Below are positions 50,112 to 61,441 of a stretch of 64,000 nt of DNA, one piece after another. The stretch is from contig OZ024786.1 in the NCBI GenBank assembly GCA_964017065.1, forward strand, positions 7,507,047-7,571,046, given 5' to 3'. The notes under the pieces were generated by a model. It saw nothing but the letters and a program-made list of their open reading frames with translations. It was not told the DNA's origin and did no database searches. The position numbers were made by a program, and so were the translations under genes. The stretch is from Haliclona indistincta (lineage: Eukaryota; Porifera; Demospongiae; Haplosclerida; Chalinidae). Numbering within the stretch: position 1 is the first letter of the stretch; every line of letters begins with the position of its first letter.

Positions 50112-51340
50112 AGACTAACTTATGTGGCTCCGCCCACCGAGGCATTATTAGAAAGCACAGCCTGTTAGCAGTGCAGTTGTGTCATTATCTGGCAAATCGC
50201 CCAAGTCTGCTGCTGTGAGGTGGTGGTAAAGGCTTGAGATGTGACTGGCTAGTGGCTGTACTGGAGTTGCGCTGCTGCAGTTGGTGTTATGTAGCTCTTG
50301 GTGGTTTTTGCAAAATCGTGATGCTCTAGAACTCTTTCCACCAAGGACATGACTGTTGTGGCAGCATTGTATGATGTTTGGCATGCCTGGATGCAACTTC
50401 AGCCGTTCTTTGGGAGCTGCGCATATTGTTCTAGAAACCTTTTCGAGGCTGTCGATAGTGACATACCCTTCATTGCACCCTTCACATCACATGTATGCTC
50501 TATCCAAGGATTTTTATCCTCACTGATAGTCTGATACTCTCTTGCACATTACTTCCATGTCAATTCATATATCTGGGTTTCTCATTGGCAGGTTCCTACT
50601 ATTTATTTACGGTATTACCTTTTGGCCTTTCCACAGCTTGCTATATATTCTCCAAACTACTCCGCCCATTAGTGAAATATTGGCGAAGACAGGGAATAAG
50701 AATGGTGGTATAAAATGTTGACACAAACATTTCATTGTCACCTAGTGGAGTGGGTGATGGTTCGCGGTCAGCACCGGTATTAGATTGCTGTTGTTGGTAC
50801 TCTTCCTCAGATAGCTTAAGATATTTGAGCACTGCATGTGCCTTTGCCTCCAGGTCAGAGTATTTCCTCTTTCTAAACTTTGTTGAAGACTTGGCCATAA
50901 CCAGACCTTTGGCAGTCATTCGTTCGACCTTTTCACTTGAGATTGAGCCTAGGCCAAGTTATGCAACTTTACTCAAAGTAGTGATAACTGTGTTCCACTT
51001 GTTGCTTTTGGGGTATACAAGGCCACATACGGTACACTTTGCCAGTAGTGCATGCTGGTTTCAATGGTCGCCATTTGTTTTTACCAGAAACCAGTTGAGA
51101 AAAATTTTTTTTTAATTTACACTGAAAGTTACAGTGAGGTAATCCCAATAGCTAGAGCTAATATTAAAGGACACCTAAAAGAAGAAAAAAAAAACAAAAC
51201 AAAAAAAACAATTATAACAATAATAGCGACAAAACAAATAAACAAATTAACTCTTTAGGGACTGAATTATTTTAATGATTGATTAAACTTGTTACTGACA
51301 CATAAGTGAAGAAATTCATAGTTAGTTCATAATTCATAGT
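50112..51340. repeat. Array unit 2, left part
   Basis: Near-identical to unit 1 minus the 135-bp segment. It contains frame A (50148..50396), the RT fragment (50497..50713) and frame B (50735..50919), up to the Gypsy insertion point. The last five bases (ATAGT, 51336-51340) are the left target duplication. Confidence 0.92.
50520..50716 (+). pseudogene. DIRS-like RT fragment (unit 2)
   Basis: Same segment as in unit 1 (FTVLPFGLSTACYIFSKLLR then PLVKYWRRQGIRMVV), truncated before the catalytic YLDD. Confidence 0.58.
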
Positions 51341-51510
51341 TGTAATGTATTTACAAGAACCTTGTGTGTATCATAGACTTACTGCCGTCACATTGTCTTA
51401 TGCTTGTATTTCATTGTTCACTGTCATAATATAAATACTCATGCCCTAACAAAACAATCAGACTTTGATACACTGTCTTTGTCAATGACCTGCGTTCTCG
51501 ATACTTAACA
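51341..51510 (+). repeat. Left LTR
   Basis: Begins TGTAATGTATTTACAAGAAC and ends TCTCGATACTTAACA. A short ATAATATAAATACTCATG stretch may serve as a TATA-like element. Identical by eye to the right LTR. Confidence 0.97.
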
Positions 51511-51522
51511 TTGGCGACGAGG

Positions 51523-54500
51523 ATGGCGGGATACTTGGGCAATATAGCCGAGTTTCGTTCAGACGCAGAATCTATTTCTGCCTACTTGGAGAGAATGGAC
51601 ATATTCCTCACAGCTAATGGAATTGCGACAGACAAACGTGTGGCGGTGTTTCTTTCGCTGGTCGGAGGAGACACCTATGGACTATTGCGTAACCTGTGCT
51701 CTCCAGCGAAGCCTCAGGACAAGTCATATACTGACTTATCGCAGTTGCTAACCAAGCATTTCAGTCCAGAGCCTTTGGTGATAGCAGAAAGATTCCATTT
51801 TCACCGGAGGGAGCAGGGAGTAGAAGAATCCATTTCAGTCTACGTCGCGGAACTCAGGCGTTTAGCGTCGTCTTGTAAATTCAAAGAAGACAATCTGGAG
51901 GAAGCTCTTCGTGACCGTTTTGTCTGTGGACTTAGGAGTGAAGCAATTCAGCGACACTTGCTCTCTCAACGAAGTTTGACTCTTAAAATTGCTGTCGATT
52001 CAGCCCTGGCTATGGAGGCTGCTGAGAAGAACGCAAAAGCCTTGAAATCTGATTCTGCCTTGGGAATTCAGAAGCTTCAGAGTAATGCAAGAGGCCGTCA
52101 TAGCGGTCCTTGTTATCGCTGTGGCAGAGGAGAACACAATCCAGCCGAGTGTCGGTTCAAGAACGCAAGATGTCATCGCTGCGGGAAGATTGGACATATC
52201 GCGCCAGTCTGTCGGTCAGCTCCGTCAAGGAAGAACGACGTCTCTAAGAGCAAGTTTCGTGACCGGTCCTGGAGACAGAATCAAATGGAAGAAGCGAGTG
52301 GCAGTGATGACTCTGAAGACCTGGCTGTGAAACGAATTTTTGCAGTGGGATCCAAAGCAGCCAGTGATCCAATAAAGGTACAACTGACCATCAATGATCA
52401 TCCACTTGTCTTGGAGTTGGATACGGGTGCAGCTGTTTCCATTATCTCACAAAGTCAGCAGGAGAAGGAGCTGCCTGATATCAAGTTATCACCATGCAAC
52501 ATCAGACTGAAGACGTATACTGGAGAGCGTATGCACGTGGTGGGAGAAGCAGCTGTGGAGATCTGTTGTAATCAGCAGAAAGAAACTCTACCATTGATCG
52601 TGGTGACTGGGAATGGCCCTGCTTTGTTTGGTCGAAATTGGTTACGCAAGATTCGTCTTGATTGGAAATCGATTGGATCCATTAGAACTGCATCACAACG
52701 TACATTGCAAGAGCTACTCTCGAAACATGCAGAGGTGTTCGCAGGAGATTTGGGGAAGATGAAATCGGTAAAAGTTAAGCTCCACGTCAAGTCAGGTGCT
52801 CAGCCGAAGTTCTTCAAGCCTCGTTCTGTTCCTCTGGCTATTAAACCTGCTATTGATGAGGAGCTAGACAGACTGGAAGCTGAGGGCATTCTGAAGAAGG
52901 TACCAACTAGTGACTGGGCTGCGCCAATTGTGACTGTCCCTAAGAAGGATGGCAAGTTTAGAATTTGCGGTGACTTTAAAGTAACTGTTAATCCAGTACT
53001 TAATATTGAGCACTATCCTCTCCCCAAGCCCCAGGACCTGTTTGCATCTCTGGCTGGAGGACAGAAGTTCTCGAAATTGGACCTAAATCAAGCGTACCTG
53101 CAGATTCCACTAGAGGAAGAGAGTCAGAAATATGTCACTGTGAATACTCATCGTGGTCTCTATAGGTATACCCGTCTACCATTTGGTATCTCCACAGCAC
53201 CAGCAGTGTTTCAGAAGGCAATGGACACGATGCTTCAAGGCCTTTCTGGTGTTGTTTGCTATTTGGATGACATTTTAGTCACAGGAGAAGATGATGAGAG
53301 CCACTTACGGAATTTGCAGCGTGTTCTGGAGCGCATTCAGTCAGAAGGGTTGAGACTCAAAAAGTCTAAGTGTTCGTTCCTGCAGTCAAGTGTTGAATAC
53401 CTGGGTCATCGCGTCGATGCTGAGGGGTTACATCCTACTACGGACAAACTTAATGCTGTGCTAGATGCTCCTGTACCTAAGAATGTTCGAGAACTTAGGT
53501 CGTTTCTGGGTCTACTCAACTATTACTCCAGTTTTATACCTAACCTCTCGTCTCTTCTTCATCCACTCAATAGGTTGTTGTCTAAAGACAGCAAGTGGAA
53601 GTGGACTTCGGAGTGTGACTCAGTATTTCAAGCAGCCAAGAAGAGCTTAACTTCATCAAGTGTTTTGGTGCACTATAATCCAGATCTTCCGCTCCGTGTG
53701 GCTGCTGATGCGTCATCTCATGGACTGGGTGCTGTTCTATCCCATGTTATGCCTGATCTCTCAGAGCGCCCTATTGCTTATGCATCTCGTTCTCTTTCCA
53801 CTACAGAAAAAAAATATGCACAAGTGGAAAAAGAAGCCCTGGCTCTGATCTATGCTGTGAAGAAGTTTCATCAGTACCTCTATGGTAGAGCTTTTACTCT
53901 CTTTACGGATCATAAGCCATTGTTGGTCATTCTCGGACCTAAGAAGGGAATTCCCTCTCTAGCAGCAGCTCGTCTTCAACGCTGGGCTGTACTACTTTCA
54001 GCCTATTCATATCAGATTGAGTACAAGTCATCTGATAAGCATGGGAACGCTGATGCATTGTCTAGACTACCATTGCCAAATTGTCCATCTGACCTGCCGG
54101 ATGCAGCAACCTGTTTCAATATTGGTCAGTTACATGCATTGCCAGACACTATTACTGCTGATATGATCCAGTCTACCACTCGTACAGATCCTATTTTGTC
54201 TAAAGTGCTGCTGTTTTCAAGAATAGGATGGCCGACAGAAGTTGCTGATAATCTTAAGCCTTTCTTCATTCGTCGATCAGAGCTGACTATCGAAGGAGGG
54301 TGCTTATTGTGGGGAACAAGGGTCATCATTCCTCAACGCTTGAGAGAGCCGATGTTGCAGGAGTTGCATAGAGATCATCCAGGAGTAGTTCGCATGAAGA
54401 GTGTTGCTAGGAGTCATGTCTGGTGGCCTGGATTGGATAAAGACTTGGAGCTGTTAGCAAGATCATGTCGAGCCTGCAAGGAAGTGAAACAAGCTCAACT

Positions 54501-55503
54501 TACAGTACCACTCCACCCATGGGTCTGGCCGACACTACCATGGCAGAGAATACACATCGATTTCGCAGGCCCCTTTCTGGGTAAACACTATTTGTTGGTG
54601 GTTGATGCTCATTCAAAATGGCCAGAAATATTTGAGATGAAGTCTACTACTGCCGACAAAACCATCACTATTCTTAGACATTTATTTGCTCGGTTTGGTC
54701 TTCCTCATCAGGTGGTCTCTGATAATGGCCCCCAGTTTACATCAGAAGAATTCAAGCTCTTCATGCAATCAAATGGAATCAAGCATATTCGCTCTACTCC
54801 ATACCATCCAGCAACTAATGGAGCTGTGGAACGGTTGGTTAGAACTTTCAAGGAGGCAATGAAGGCAGGACAGTATGATCGACTTCCTGCACAACATCGA
54901 TTGCAGAACTTCCTATTGACTTACCGCTCCACTCCTCACTCTACAACTGGCGAGTCTCCATCTTCGTTGTTTTTGGGTCGTCATCTCCGTACTAGATTAG
55001 ACCTAATTCGACCATCAGTGGAGAAGAGGGTGATGGACAAACAAGCTACTCAGAAACATTTCCATGACCAGCATTCACGAATGCGAGAACTAAAATCAGG
55101 AGATGAGGTGTTGGTGAAAGGTCGCTCTGATTGGATCCCTGGAGTTATTGAGAAGCGTCTAGGCCCTACTACTTATTGGGTGAAACTCAGTGACGGGAGA
55201 ATGTGGAGACGCCATATTGAGTTGTTGAAATGGCTTCCAAGGAGAGACATAGAGTCAACAGCTTCTGCTAAAGATAAGGAAGTCTCTGTTCCTTTCTTTC
55301 CGCTTGTTGAGAGAACCTCTGAGCCTACTGCCTCTCCATCTGGGCTACCCAATACTCCTGCTGTTCAATCCTCACTAGATCCTGCTGCTCCATCTTTTAC
55401 TCCTGCTGCCTCCACTACTACTCCTGCTCCCTCTTCCTTTCGTTATCCCAGAAGAATTCGAAGAGAACCAGATCGCTATTGTGATTCATATATGCACACT
55501 TGA
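51523..55503 (+). CDS. Gag-Pol polyprotein of the Gypsy element (1326 aa)
   Basis: The first ATG is 51523, 12 bases after the LTR. Gag spans about 1-190, then two CCHC zinc knuckles at about 196-229 (CYRCGRGEHNPAEC, CHRCGKIGHIAPVC). The aspartic protease has LELDTGAAVSII near 299. Reverse transcriptase contains FRICGDFKVTVNPVL, YTRLPFGISTAPAVFQKAMD and the catalytic YLDDILVTG near 580. RNase H contains AADASSHGLGAVL (about 727) and ALIYAVKKFHQYL. Integrase has an H2C2 finger (H...HPGVVRMK...CRAC, about 948-985) and the D, D, E core (IHIDFAGPF about 1010, DNGPQF about 1067, NGAVERL with Glu about 1102), then a GPY-like GPTTYWVKLSDG module. Gag and Pol share one frame with no stops. It appears intact. 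Confidence 0.96.
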   Translation: MAGYLGNIAEFRSDAESISAYLERMDIFLTANGIATDKRVAVFLSLVGGDTYGLLRNLCSPAKPQDKSYTDLSQLLTKHFSPEPLVIAERFHFHRREQGVEESISVYVAELRRLASSCKFKEDNLEEALRDRFVCGLRSEAIQRHLLSQRSLTLKIAVDSALAMEAAEKNAKALKSDSALGIQKLQSNARGRHSGPCYRCGRGEHNPAECRFKNARCHRCGKIGHIAPVCRSAPSRKNDVSKSKFRDRSWRQNQMEEASGSDDSEDLAVKRIFAVGSKAASDPIKVQLTINDHPLVLELDTGAAVSIISQSQQEKELPDIKLSPCNIRLKTYTGERMHVVGEAAVEICCNQQKETLPLIVVTGNGPALFGRNWLRKIRLDWKSIGSIRTASQRTLQELLSKHAEVFAGDLGKMKSVKVKLHVKSGAQPKFFKPRSVPLAIKPAIDEELDRLEAEGILKKVPTSDWAAPIVTVPKKDGKFRICGDFKVTVNPVLNIEHYPLPKPQDLFASLAGGQKFSKLDLNQAYLQIPLEEESQKYVTVNTHRGLYRYTRLPFGISTAPAVFQKAMDTMLQGLSGVVCYLDDILVTGEDDESHLRNLQRVLERIQSEGLRLKKSKCSFLQSSVEYLGHRVDAEGLHPTTDKLNAVLDAPVPKNVRELRSFLGLLNYYSSFIPNLSSLLHPLNRLLSKDSKWKWTSECDSVFQAAKKSLTSSSVLVHYNPDLPLRVAADASSHGLGAVLSHVMPDLSERPIAYASRSLSTTEKKYAQVEKEALALIYAVKKFHQYLYGRAFTLFTDHKPLLVILGPKKGIPSLAAARLQRWAVLLSAYSYQIEYKSSDKHGNADALSRLPLPNCPSDLPDAATCFNIGQLHALPDTITADMIQSTTRTDPILSKVLLFSRIGWPTEVADNLKPFFIRRSELTIEGGCLLWGTRVIIPQRLREPMLQELHRDHPGVVRMKSVARSHVWWPGLDKDLELLARSCRACKEVKQAQLTVPLHPWVWPTLPWQRIHIDFAGPFLGKHYLLVVDAHSKWPEIFEMKSTTADKTITILRHLFARFGLPHQVVSDNGPQFTSEEFKLFMQSNGIKHIRSTPYHPATNGAVERLVRTFKEAMKAGQYDRLPAQHRLQNFLLTYRSTPHSTTGESPSSLFLGRHLRTRLDLIRPSVEKRVMDKQATQKHFHDQHSRMRELKSGDEVLVKGRSDWIPGVIEKRLGPTTYWVKLSDGRMWRRHIELLKWLPRRDIESTASAKDKEVSVPFFPLVERTSEPTASPSGLPNTPAVQSSLDPAAPSFTPAASTTTPAPSSFRYPRRIRREPDRYCDSYMHT

Positions 55504-55522
55504 TTTTTGACAAAGGAAGAGA

Positions 55523-55692
55523 TGTAATGTATTTACAAGAACCTTGTGTGTATCATAGACTTACTGCCGTCACATTGTCTTATGCTTGTATTTCATTGTT
55601 CACTGTCATAATATAAATACTCATGCCCTAACAAAACAATCAGACTTTGATACACTGTCTTTGTCAATGACCTGCGTTCTCGATACTTAACA
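55523..55692 (+). repeat. Right LTR
   Basis: Same 170 bases as the left LTR, followed by the right target duplication ATAGT (55693-55697). Confidence 0.97.
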
Positions 55693-55697
55693 ATAGT

Positions 55698-56717
55698 CAT
55701 AATATTTCCTTGCCAGGAAGGCGACTCTCGGCATCAAATCTAGATATGTCTCTTCCGGCTCAATAGACAACCCCTTGAATGTTGCTTTTTTGGGCATGTG
55801 TGCCTCCTTAGAAATCGTACTGTGTATCATGGCAACCCAATAAAACTTCATCACTGAGCCTCCAAAGAGTCGTTTCTGTCCTATTTGCTTTGAGCTACTA
55901 ACAGAGCCATACCAGATCGTGAAGTGTGACCATCATGTTTGTCAGCAGTGCCACACTCAGCTTCTCACTAGTGGCGAGAAAGAGTTTCCAGTATGTCGGG
56001 AACCTGATGCTCTCTCCAGCGCTCATCTTGATAAATTCTTCCAGCGTGAGATTATGACCAAGTTTCGCTGCTAGCACCACAAAGAAGGCTGTAAGTGGAC
56101 AGGAGAAGTGAGGGACCTCCAAAGCCATCTTGATCCTAACAAGTGGAAGTGTGACTACATCCTCCTGTCTTGCTTCTTTGGTTGTTGTGAGATAGTATAG
56201 GATAAATTGTTGTTGTCTTGGTAATAGTTGGCATGGGGAATTCAGTGGAGGGTTGTTCTATTGTAGGTGTGAGGTAGACTGTGGCATCAGTTGTACTGCA
56301 ATGTTGTTTATTGAAGCAGGACTAATGATACCAATGATACTCCTGGTCATAAAATTCAGTATGTGTAGTTTACTTTTCCTCACTGATGGAATTTTCTTAC
56401 GCTCAATGAAAGTCGTACGATGTTTTGCCGCATTACAATAATTCATATAGCGTAATAAAAACTTGCCACTTTCTGGGCACTTGGTGGTAATATCCACCAA
56501 TCTAGAGAGGTCACATCAAGAACATTAGTGCAAGAGCCATCTGCACAATCACAAACTATGTCTGGATCATCAAGGATGTCAGGCTCATTGGTAACTGGCA
56601 TGTCAATATTGCCTATAGTAAAGAGCTGATGTAAAGAACCCTCACTCCTGTAAAATAGTTTTTTCAATGTTTCATTATTGTTATTTTGTTGTAAATAAAT
56701 AGATAACATTATTAAAG
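55698..56717. repeat. Array unit 2, right part
   Basis: Resumes with CATAATATTTCCTTGCCAGG exactly as unit 1 continues after 49093. It carries the second TRAF-like pseudogene and the conserved minus-strand frames, and ends in the shared tail. Confidence 0.92.
55859..56200 (+). pseudogene. TRAF-like RING plus zinc-finger pseudogene (unit 2)
   Basis: Same sequence as the copy at 49.25 kb, with the same Phe for Cys change and the same in-frame stop. The lesions therefore predate the tandem duplication. Confidence 0.75.
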
Positions 56718-57817
56718 ACTAACTTATGTGGCTCCGCCCACCGAGGCATTATTAGAAAGCACAGCCTGTTAGCAGTGCAGTTGTGTCATTATCTGGCAAA
56801 TCGCCCAAGTCTGCTGCTGTGAGGTGGTGGTAAAGGCTTGAGATGTGACTGGCTAGTGGCTGTACTGGAGTTGCGCTGCTGCAGTTGGTGTTATGTAGCT
56901 CTTGGTGGTTTTTGCAAAATCGTGATGCTCTAGAACTCTTTCCACCAAGGACATGACTGTTGTGGCAGCATTGTATGATGTTTGGCATGCCTGGATGCAA
57001 CTTCAGCCGTTCTTTGGGAGCTGCGCATATTGTTCTAGAAACCTTTTCGAGGCTGTCGATAGTGACATACCCTTCATTGCACCCTTCACATCACATGTAT
57101 GCTCTATCCAAGGATTTTTATCCTCACTGATAGTCTGATACTCTCTTGCACATTACTTCCATGTCAATTCATATATCTGGGTTTCTCATTGGCAGGTTCC
57201 TACTATTTATTTACGGTATTACCTTTTGGCCTTTCCACAGCTTGCTATATATTCTCCAAACTACTCCGCCCATTAGTGAAATATTGGCGAAGACAGGGAA
57301 TAAGAATGGTGGTATAAAATGTTGACACAAACATTTCATTGTCACCTAGTGGAGTGGGTGATGGTTCGCGGTCAGCACCGGTATTAGATTGCTGTTGTTG
57401 GTACTCTTCCTCAGATAGCTTAAGATATTTGAGCACTGCATGTGCCTTTGCCTCCAGGTCAGAGTATTTCCTCTTTCTAAACTTTGTTGAAGACTTGGCC
57501 ATAACCAGACCTTTGGCAGTCATTCGTTCGACCTTTTCACTTGAGATTGAGCCTAGGCCAAGTTATGCAACTTTACTCAAAGTAGTGATAACTGTGTTCC
57601 ACTTGTTGCTTTTGGGGTATACAAGGCCACATACGGTACACTTTGCCAGTAGTGCATGCTGGTTTCAATGGTCGCCATTTGTTTTTACCAGAAACCAGTT
57701 GAGAAAAAATTTTTTTTAATTTACACTGAAAGTTACAGTGAAGTAATCCCAATAGCTAGAGCTAATAATTTATTAAAGGACACCTAAAAGAAAAAAAATA
57801 AACAAAACAAAAAAAAA
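56718..57817. repeat. Array unit 3 (truncated)
   Basis: Matches the left part of unit 2 almost base for base (frame A, RT fragment, frame B) and stops matching in the A-rich tract near 57817. No TRAF-like segment follows in register. Confidence 0.92.
57124..57320 (+). pseudogene. DIRS-like RT fragment (unit 3)
   Basis: Third copy of the RT block FTVLPFGLSTACYIFSKLLR. Confidence 0.58.
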
Positions 57818-58117
57818 TAATCTATTCTAAGCCATAATCTATTCTACCAAGTTTGAAAACACAGTCACTTGCAAGAATGGTCGCTATCAACTACTTGTTG
57901 TTCCATTTACTGTCTAATTTCCTATTTTTCTTTCTATTATCAATTCTCCGATGGCTTCAAAATTAACACAAGTGTATTTGATGGCTGTGTCAGCAGGTGG
58001 GACTTCATAATCTTTAGCTTCAAGACTGGAATCAATGTCACTATCACTATTGATTTTTACGATGCTTTCAACAGAAACATTTGTGAAATGTAATACATAA
58101 AATATTAATTAAAATAA

Positions 58118-58357
58118 TTGTACAACACTTTACCCACGAAGAATTTGAAGAAGCCACAGGCAATGAAGGAGCTACTATTGATAAGACATATTTTCGAACT
58201 TTTTTTAGTTTGTCCTCATAATCTGGCTGTGCTTGGATTAGATGGTATGATAGAACGACTAGAAGAGACTATTGATGATATTCCAAAAGATTCACCAAAA
58301 TGGAAGCAGTGGGAGGAGTTCTATCAGTTAACTGATGAGTGCACTCCTCAGTGCTGA
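58118..58357 (+). other. Unrecognised ORF before the TRAF finger relic
   Basis: A frame containing RLEETIDDIPKDSPKWKQWE then EFYQLTDECTPQC and a stop. Protein-like composition, family unknown. It directly precedes the TRAF finger relic and may be part of the same dead gene. Confidence 0.3.
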
Positions 58358-58469
58358 AGGTCTGCCTGTGCGGAAGAAATCTGAGGAGTGCCTCCATGGG
58401 CATGCAGAGTGTTGCCGGAGCGTGCTGTCATCCTACCAGCATACCTTCAGAGTTTTCTCTACAATACAT

Positions 58470-58680
58470 ACTCACGACTTCAAGGACATATCCATGAGTG
58501 TCCTCTACAAGTAATCTCTTGTCCCTGTACCAGTGCTGGCTGCACTGTGAAGCTGCCTCGAAATTAGTTGGAGAAGCATGAAGACACTGCCATGCGCCAG
58601 CACCTTTTTGGCTTGTGGTGAAACAAGTTCAGCAACTCCAGCTCAATCATGTTGTTAAGCTATAACCTGTCTTGTTGTTG
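58470..58680 (+). pseudogene. TRAF-type zinc-finger relic
   Basis: The plus strand reads LQGHIHECPLQVISCPCTSA then GCTVKLPRN, a stop, and LEKHEDTAMRQHLFGLW. The pattern H-x3-C-P-x4-C-x-C...G-C-x-x-x-x-x-R-x-x-L-x-x-H is a TRAF-type zinc finger. One in-frame stop and a second soon after indicate a pseudogene. It is a different, more C-terminal finger than those in the array units. Confidence 0.6.
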
Positions 58681-58689
58681 ATGTCTTGT

Positions 58690-60110
58690 TTTGACTACAA
58701 ATAATAAGTCCATACCGTGAAACTGTTGTCTTGCCTCCATTGGACGAGATTCGAACTTAATGAGATTGTTAATAATAGGTTAGAGTTTCTTGCTGGGTAG
58801 CAGTGAGTTGACCAATCAAGTAAGTTAGTCTTATTCTTAGGTATTCCTTCTATGTCTTGTACGACAGTCTCTTATAAGAAGAGTAGACTGTTGTTGGCTG
58901 GTACTGAAGACTTGGGGTAGTCGATGCAAAGGCAGTAGTATACTTCACTGATTTGACTGCGTCATACCTACTGCTCTCCTAAAGCACACCATTCGCAGTT
59001 CTAGAAACCATTTTTCTTGTGCTATTGATGAAAATGAATAGGCAATCTATATTGTGCAGAAATAGATTATACATAATTATAAATATGCTTCACATAAATA
59101 ATACTTACCTTATAATTTTGAAAAGGGGATAACCTTAAGCACCTGGTGATCGAAGTTTCTTGTCGAGGCCCTTGGGTCAGACAGAGGCTGTTCAGACTGC
59201 AAGTTGTAGTCGTCACTTGCTTTAGTCAGCAGCTGTCTGCTAATAGCCTCCCACCTCTCGTCTATTCCCCCAGTATCCCTTCTCTCAATATGATCTCAAA
59301 TTCAATGGCCATCTGTAAAATAATTAACATATTGGAAGTATAACTCTCTTAAAGTCTTCACTTAAGAATGTTGCCTAATCTTCTGGTGCAACTTTATAGT
59401 GGATCAATTGAATGGCAGTTGGCAAGGAACTTGAAATTGAGCTAGAAGGCAATACTCATGGAATGGAAGTCCTTTAAGATTTCCAGTTCATCGATATACA
59501 ATATTACTGGTGAAGCAGCAACGGTACGTGCCTTCTGTTGTCTTTCTGAAGAGCATGTACGAATTAATTCATATCCACTAACATTGTCAGTAATGTTGGT
59601 GAGTATAACTTAATGTTAATTAAGCTTTTAAGATGTTAAAATCTCAATTAGTCATTGATTTGATAATTATTACACCAAGGGCTTATGAAAACCTAGAGAG
59701 TGCGTGGCACTCCGCCAATAAAAATACTTTTGGTGAGATCAATTGGGTTTTTAGCGTGAGTTGTTAAGTAGTGATGTATTATGCCTGACGAGTATTCAAG
59801 AGAAGCATGCAAATAATTATGTCTTTTGTATAGAGAGATCTAGTTTCATTAAGATGGTAAACAAGACGGTAGAGATGCCGGTTCCTGTTTATGGGTGTTT
59901 GATATTGCTCTAGTGCTGTGTGCAAGTTTACTACACGGTAGCCTGCCTTGAACAGTCACCAATTTCGTTTTTTTTTTTAGTTGGGATGTGTACAATTTGT
60001 ATTTGGATCATGCTGCTAGTAGTGGTCTAGTGTATTGAATGATTCTGACGAATAGCTATATTGGTCAACTGATAGTCAATGAAACTACCTCTACTATAAA
60101 CCTCACACTA
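58690..60110. other. No gene recognised
   Basis: AT-rich spacer. Short open frames only. Confidence 0.35.
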
Positions 60111-60117
60111 CCTACAC

Positions 60118-60297
60118 TCCAGTTGTGTCTGGTTATGCAGCCAATGTGACAGCATTCACAGCTGAATTACATAGTGATACTGTTGTTACTGAACTGAGAG
60201 TACCAGGAGAGTACTATGACCTGGACATCTTGTTAAGTAAAGTAGTCGTCTTCAATACCACTCACTGTAGATTTACTTTCACTATCAATATACAAGA
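60118..60297 (+). other. Orphan extracellular-type exon
   Basis: After the acceptor CTACACTCCAG the strand reads VSGYAANVTAFTAELHSDTV then VTELRVPGEYYDLDILLSKV and ends at the donor GAG/GTGAGA. Alternating hydrophobic residues and N-glycosylation-type sites (NVT, NTT) suggest a beta-sandwich repeat of a secreted or cell-surface protein. No partner exon was joined with confidence. Confidence 0.4.
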
Positions 60298-60613
60298 GGT
60301 GAGAATATTAAAACAATATGTTGTACATATCAAATGTAGCGGAGCGTTCTTATCTTTCCTGAGCAGAATATAATATTTCTGACAAAAATATTCATCCAGC
60401 TTCACTCGCTGCTGATCGTCAGAGCCAAGTAAGGGTACAATCGATTCCCGTATCTGTTATCCTATAATTTATTTTTTTGTCATTATTATTTTAGTCATTA
60501 CTTGCTGATGTCTTTGTTTTGCCCCACCGGTTCCTCTAACGTTTTTGGAGACGGCAGAGGGGTCTGTAGCTCTCTCTGAAAGTAACTTGAGCTTCCTCTG
60601 TCACTACACACTC

Positions 60614-61114
60614 TTAACCCTTCAAGTGCGGACAGCAATTCTAGCCTCTATTTTGTGAATTTCACTAACCTTTGAAACCATTAGACAGACAAACTAGCGC
60701 TGTGATCACCGTTAATATGCAAAATCAACTTGCACAACGTGCGGGCTTGTTGTCAATGACAATTGCGGTTAACCACGCCCACTTGACGATCTACCAACTG
60801 TCGTGTACTAGAATCACTCTCACCGGAGCAAAAAACGCCGCTTGTTTGGTCAAAACAGCACGTGTGAGACAAAGTTAGTGCACGTATGGCTGCTTTTTAT
60901 GTCAAGAAGCCCCTGGAGACCCAGTGGTGCTAGGTGATCTCGCCATAGCTCTGCTTGGCGGGGCCGCAGGCCCCGCCAATGGCTCGCAATCACACCCCAC
61001 ATAGCTGTATTTGGTCTATAGGTGAAATAAACTATCTTCGAATTTTAACGCCCACTTCCTGTGACGTCAAACTTGCCGGGCGACTATAGTTGCCCGCCGC
61101 ATGTGAAGGGTTAA
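60614..61114. mobile_element. Non-autonomous piggyBac-type element
   Basis: TTAA target duplications at 60614-60617 and 61111-61114 flank ends CCCTTCAAGTGCGGACAGCA and the inverse TGCCCGCCGCATGTGAAGGG. TTAA plus CCC ends define the piggyBac pattern. The element is 493 bp without a transposase. It contains a perfect small hairpin GGCGGGGCC-GCA-GGCCCCGCC (60958-60978). Confidence 0.8.
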
Positions 61115-61441
61115 GTTGCCATTATACAACCAGGAGTGATCAACCATACTCCTCTGATTAATGACAGTTGCATTTGATAGCAGATTTAAGAGTCTAAGGC
61201 GTTCCTTCTGGCATATCCTCTACTCTGATCATTGCTCCGTTCTCATGAATTGCCTAACCTGTAAAATTAAATTTACGAATTATTATAGGTGCAGGTTGAA
61301 CGATAACCAAATTATATTGAACAAATAACCTCATGATAGTTGCTAGCGACAGGGATGTTGAGATTGAAGCGGTGTTCTTCAGTAAATCACTAATACATGT
61401 GGTTTAGTGTGTATACTATCTATATGGCCATAGGTACTTAC

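Larger units (their letters stand above)
51336..55697 (+). mobile_element. Full-length Ty3/Gypsy LTR retrotransposon
   Basis: Two 170-bp LTRs (51341..51510 and 55523..55692), both TG...CA, flank a single gag-pol frame. Target duplication ATAGT lies on both sides. Unit 1 of the surrounding array shows the same site without insertion, so the ends are certain. The two LTRs appear identical by eye, which implies a very recent insertion. The interior starts TTGGCGACGAGGATGGCGGG (primer-binding region; the priming tRNA is not determined). The purine tract AAAGGAAGAGA (55512-55522) abuts the right LTR. Confidence 0.97.

Noticed and set aside
51511..51522. TTG start for the Gypsy Gag-Pol
   Set aside because: Those 12 bases are the primer-binding region; the first ATG at 51523 is the natural start.
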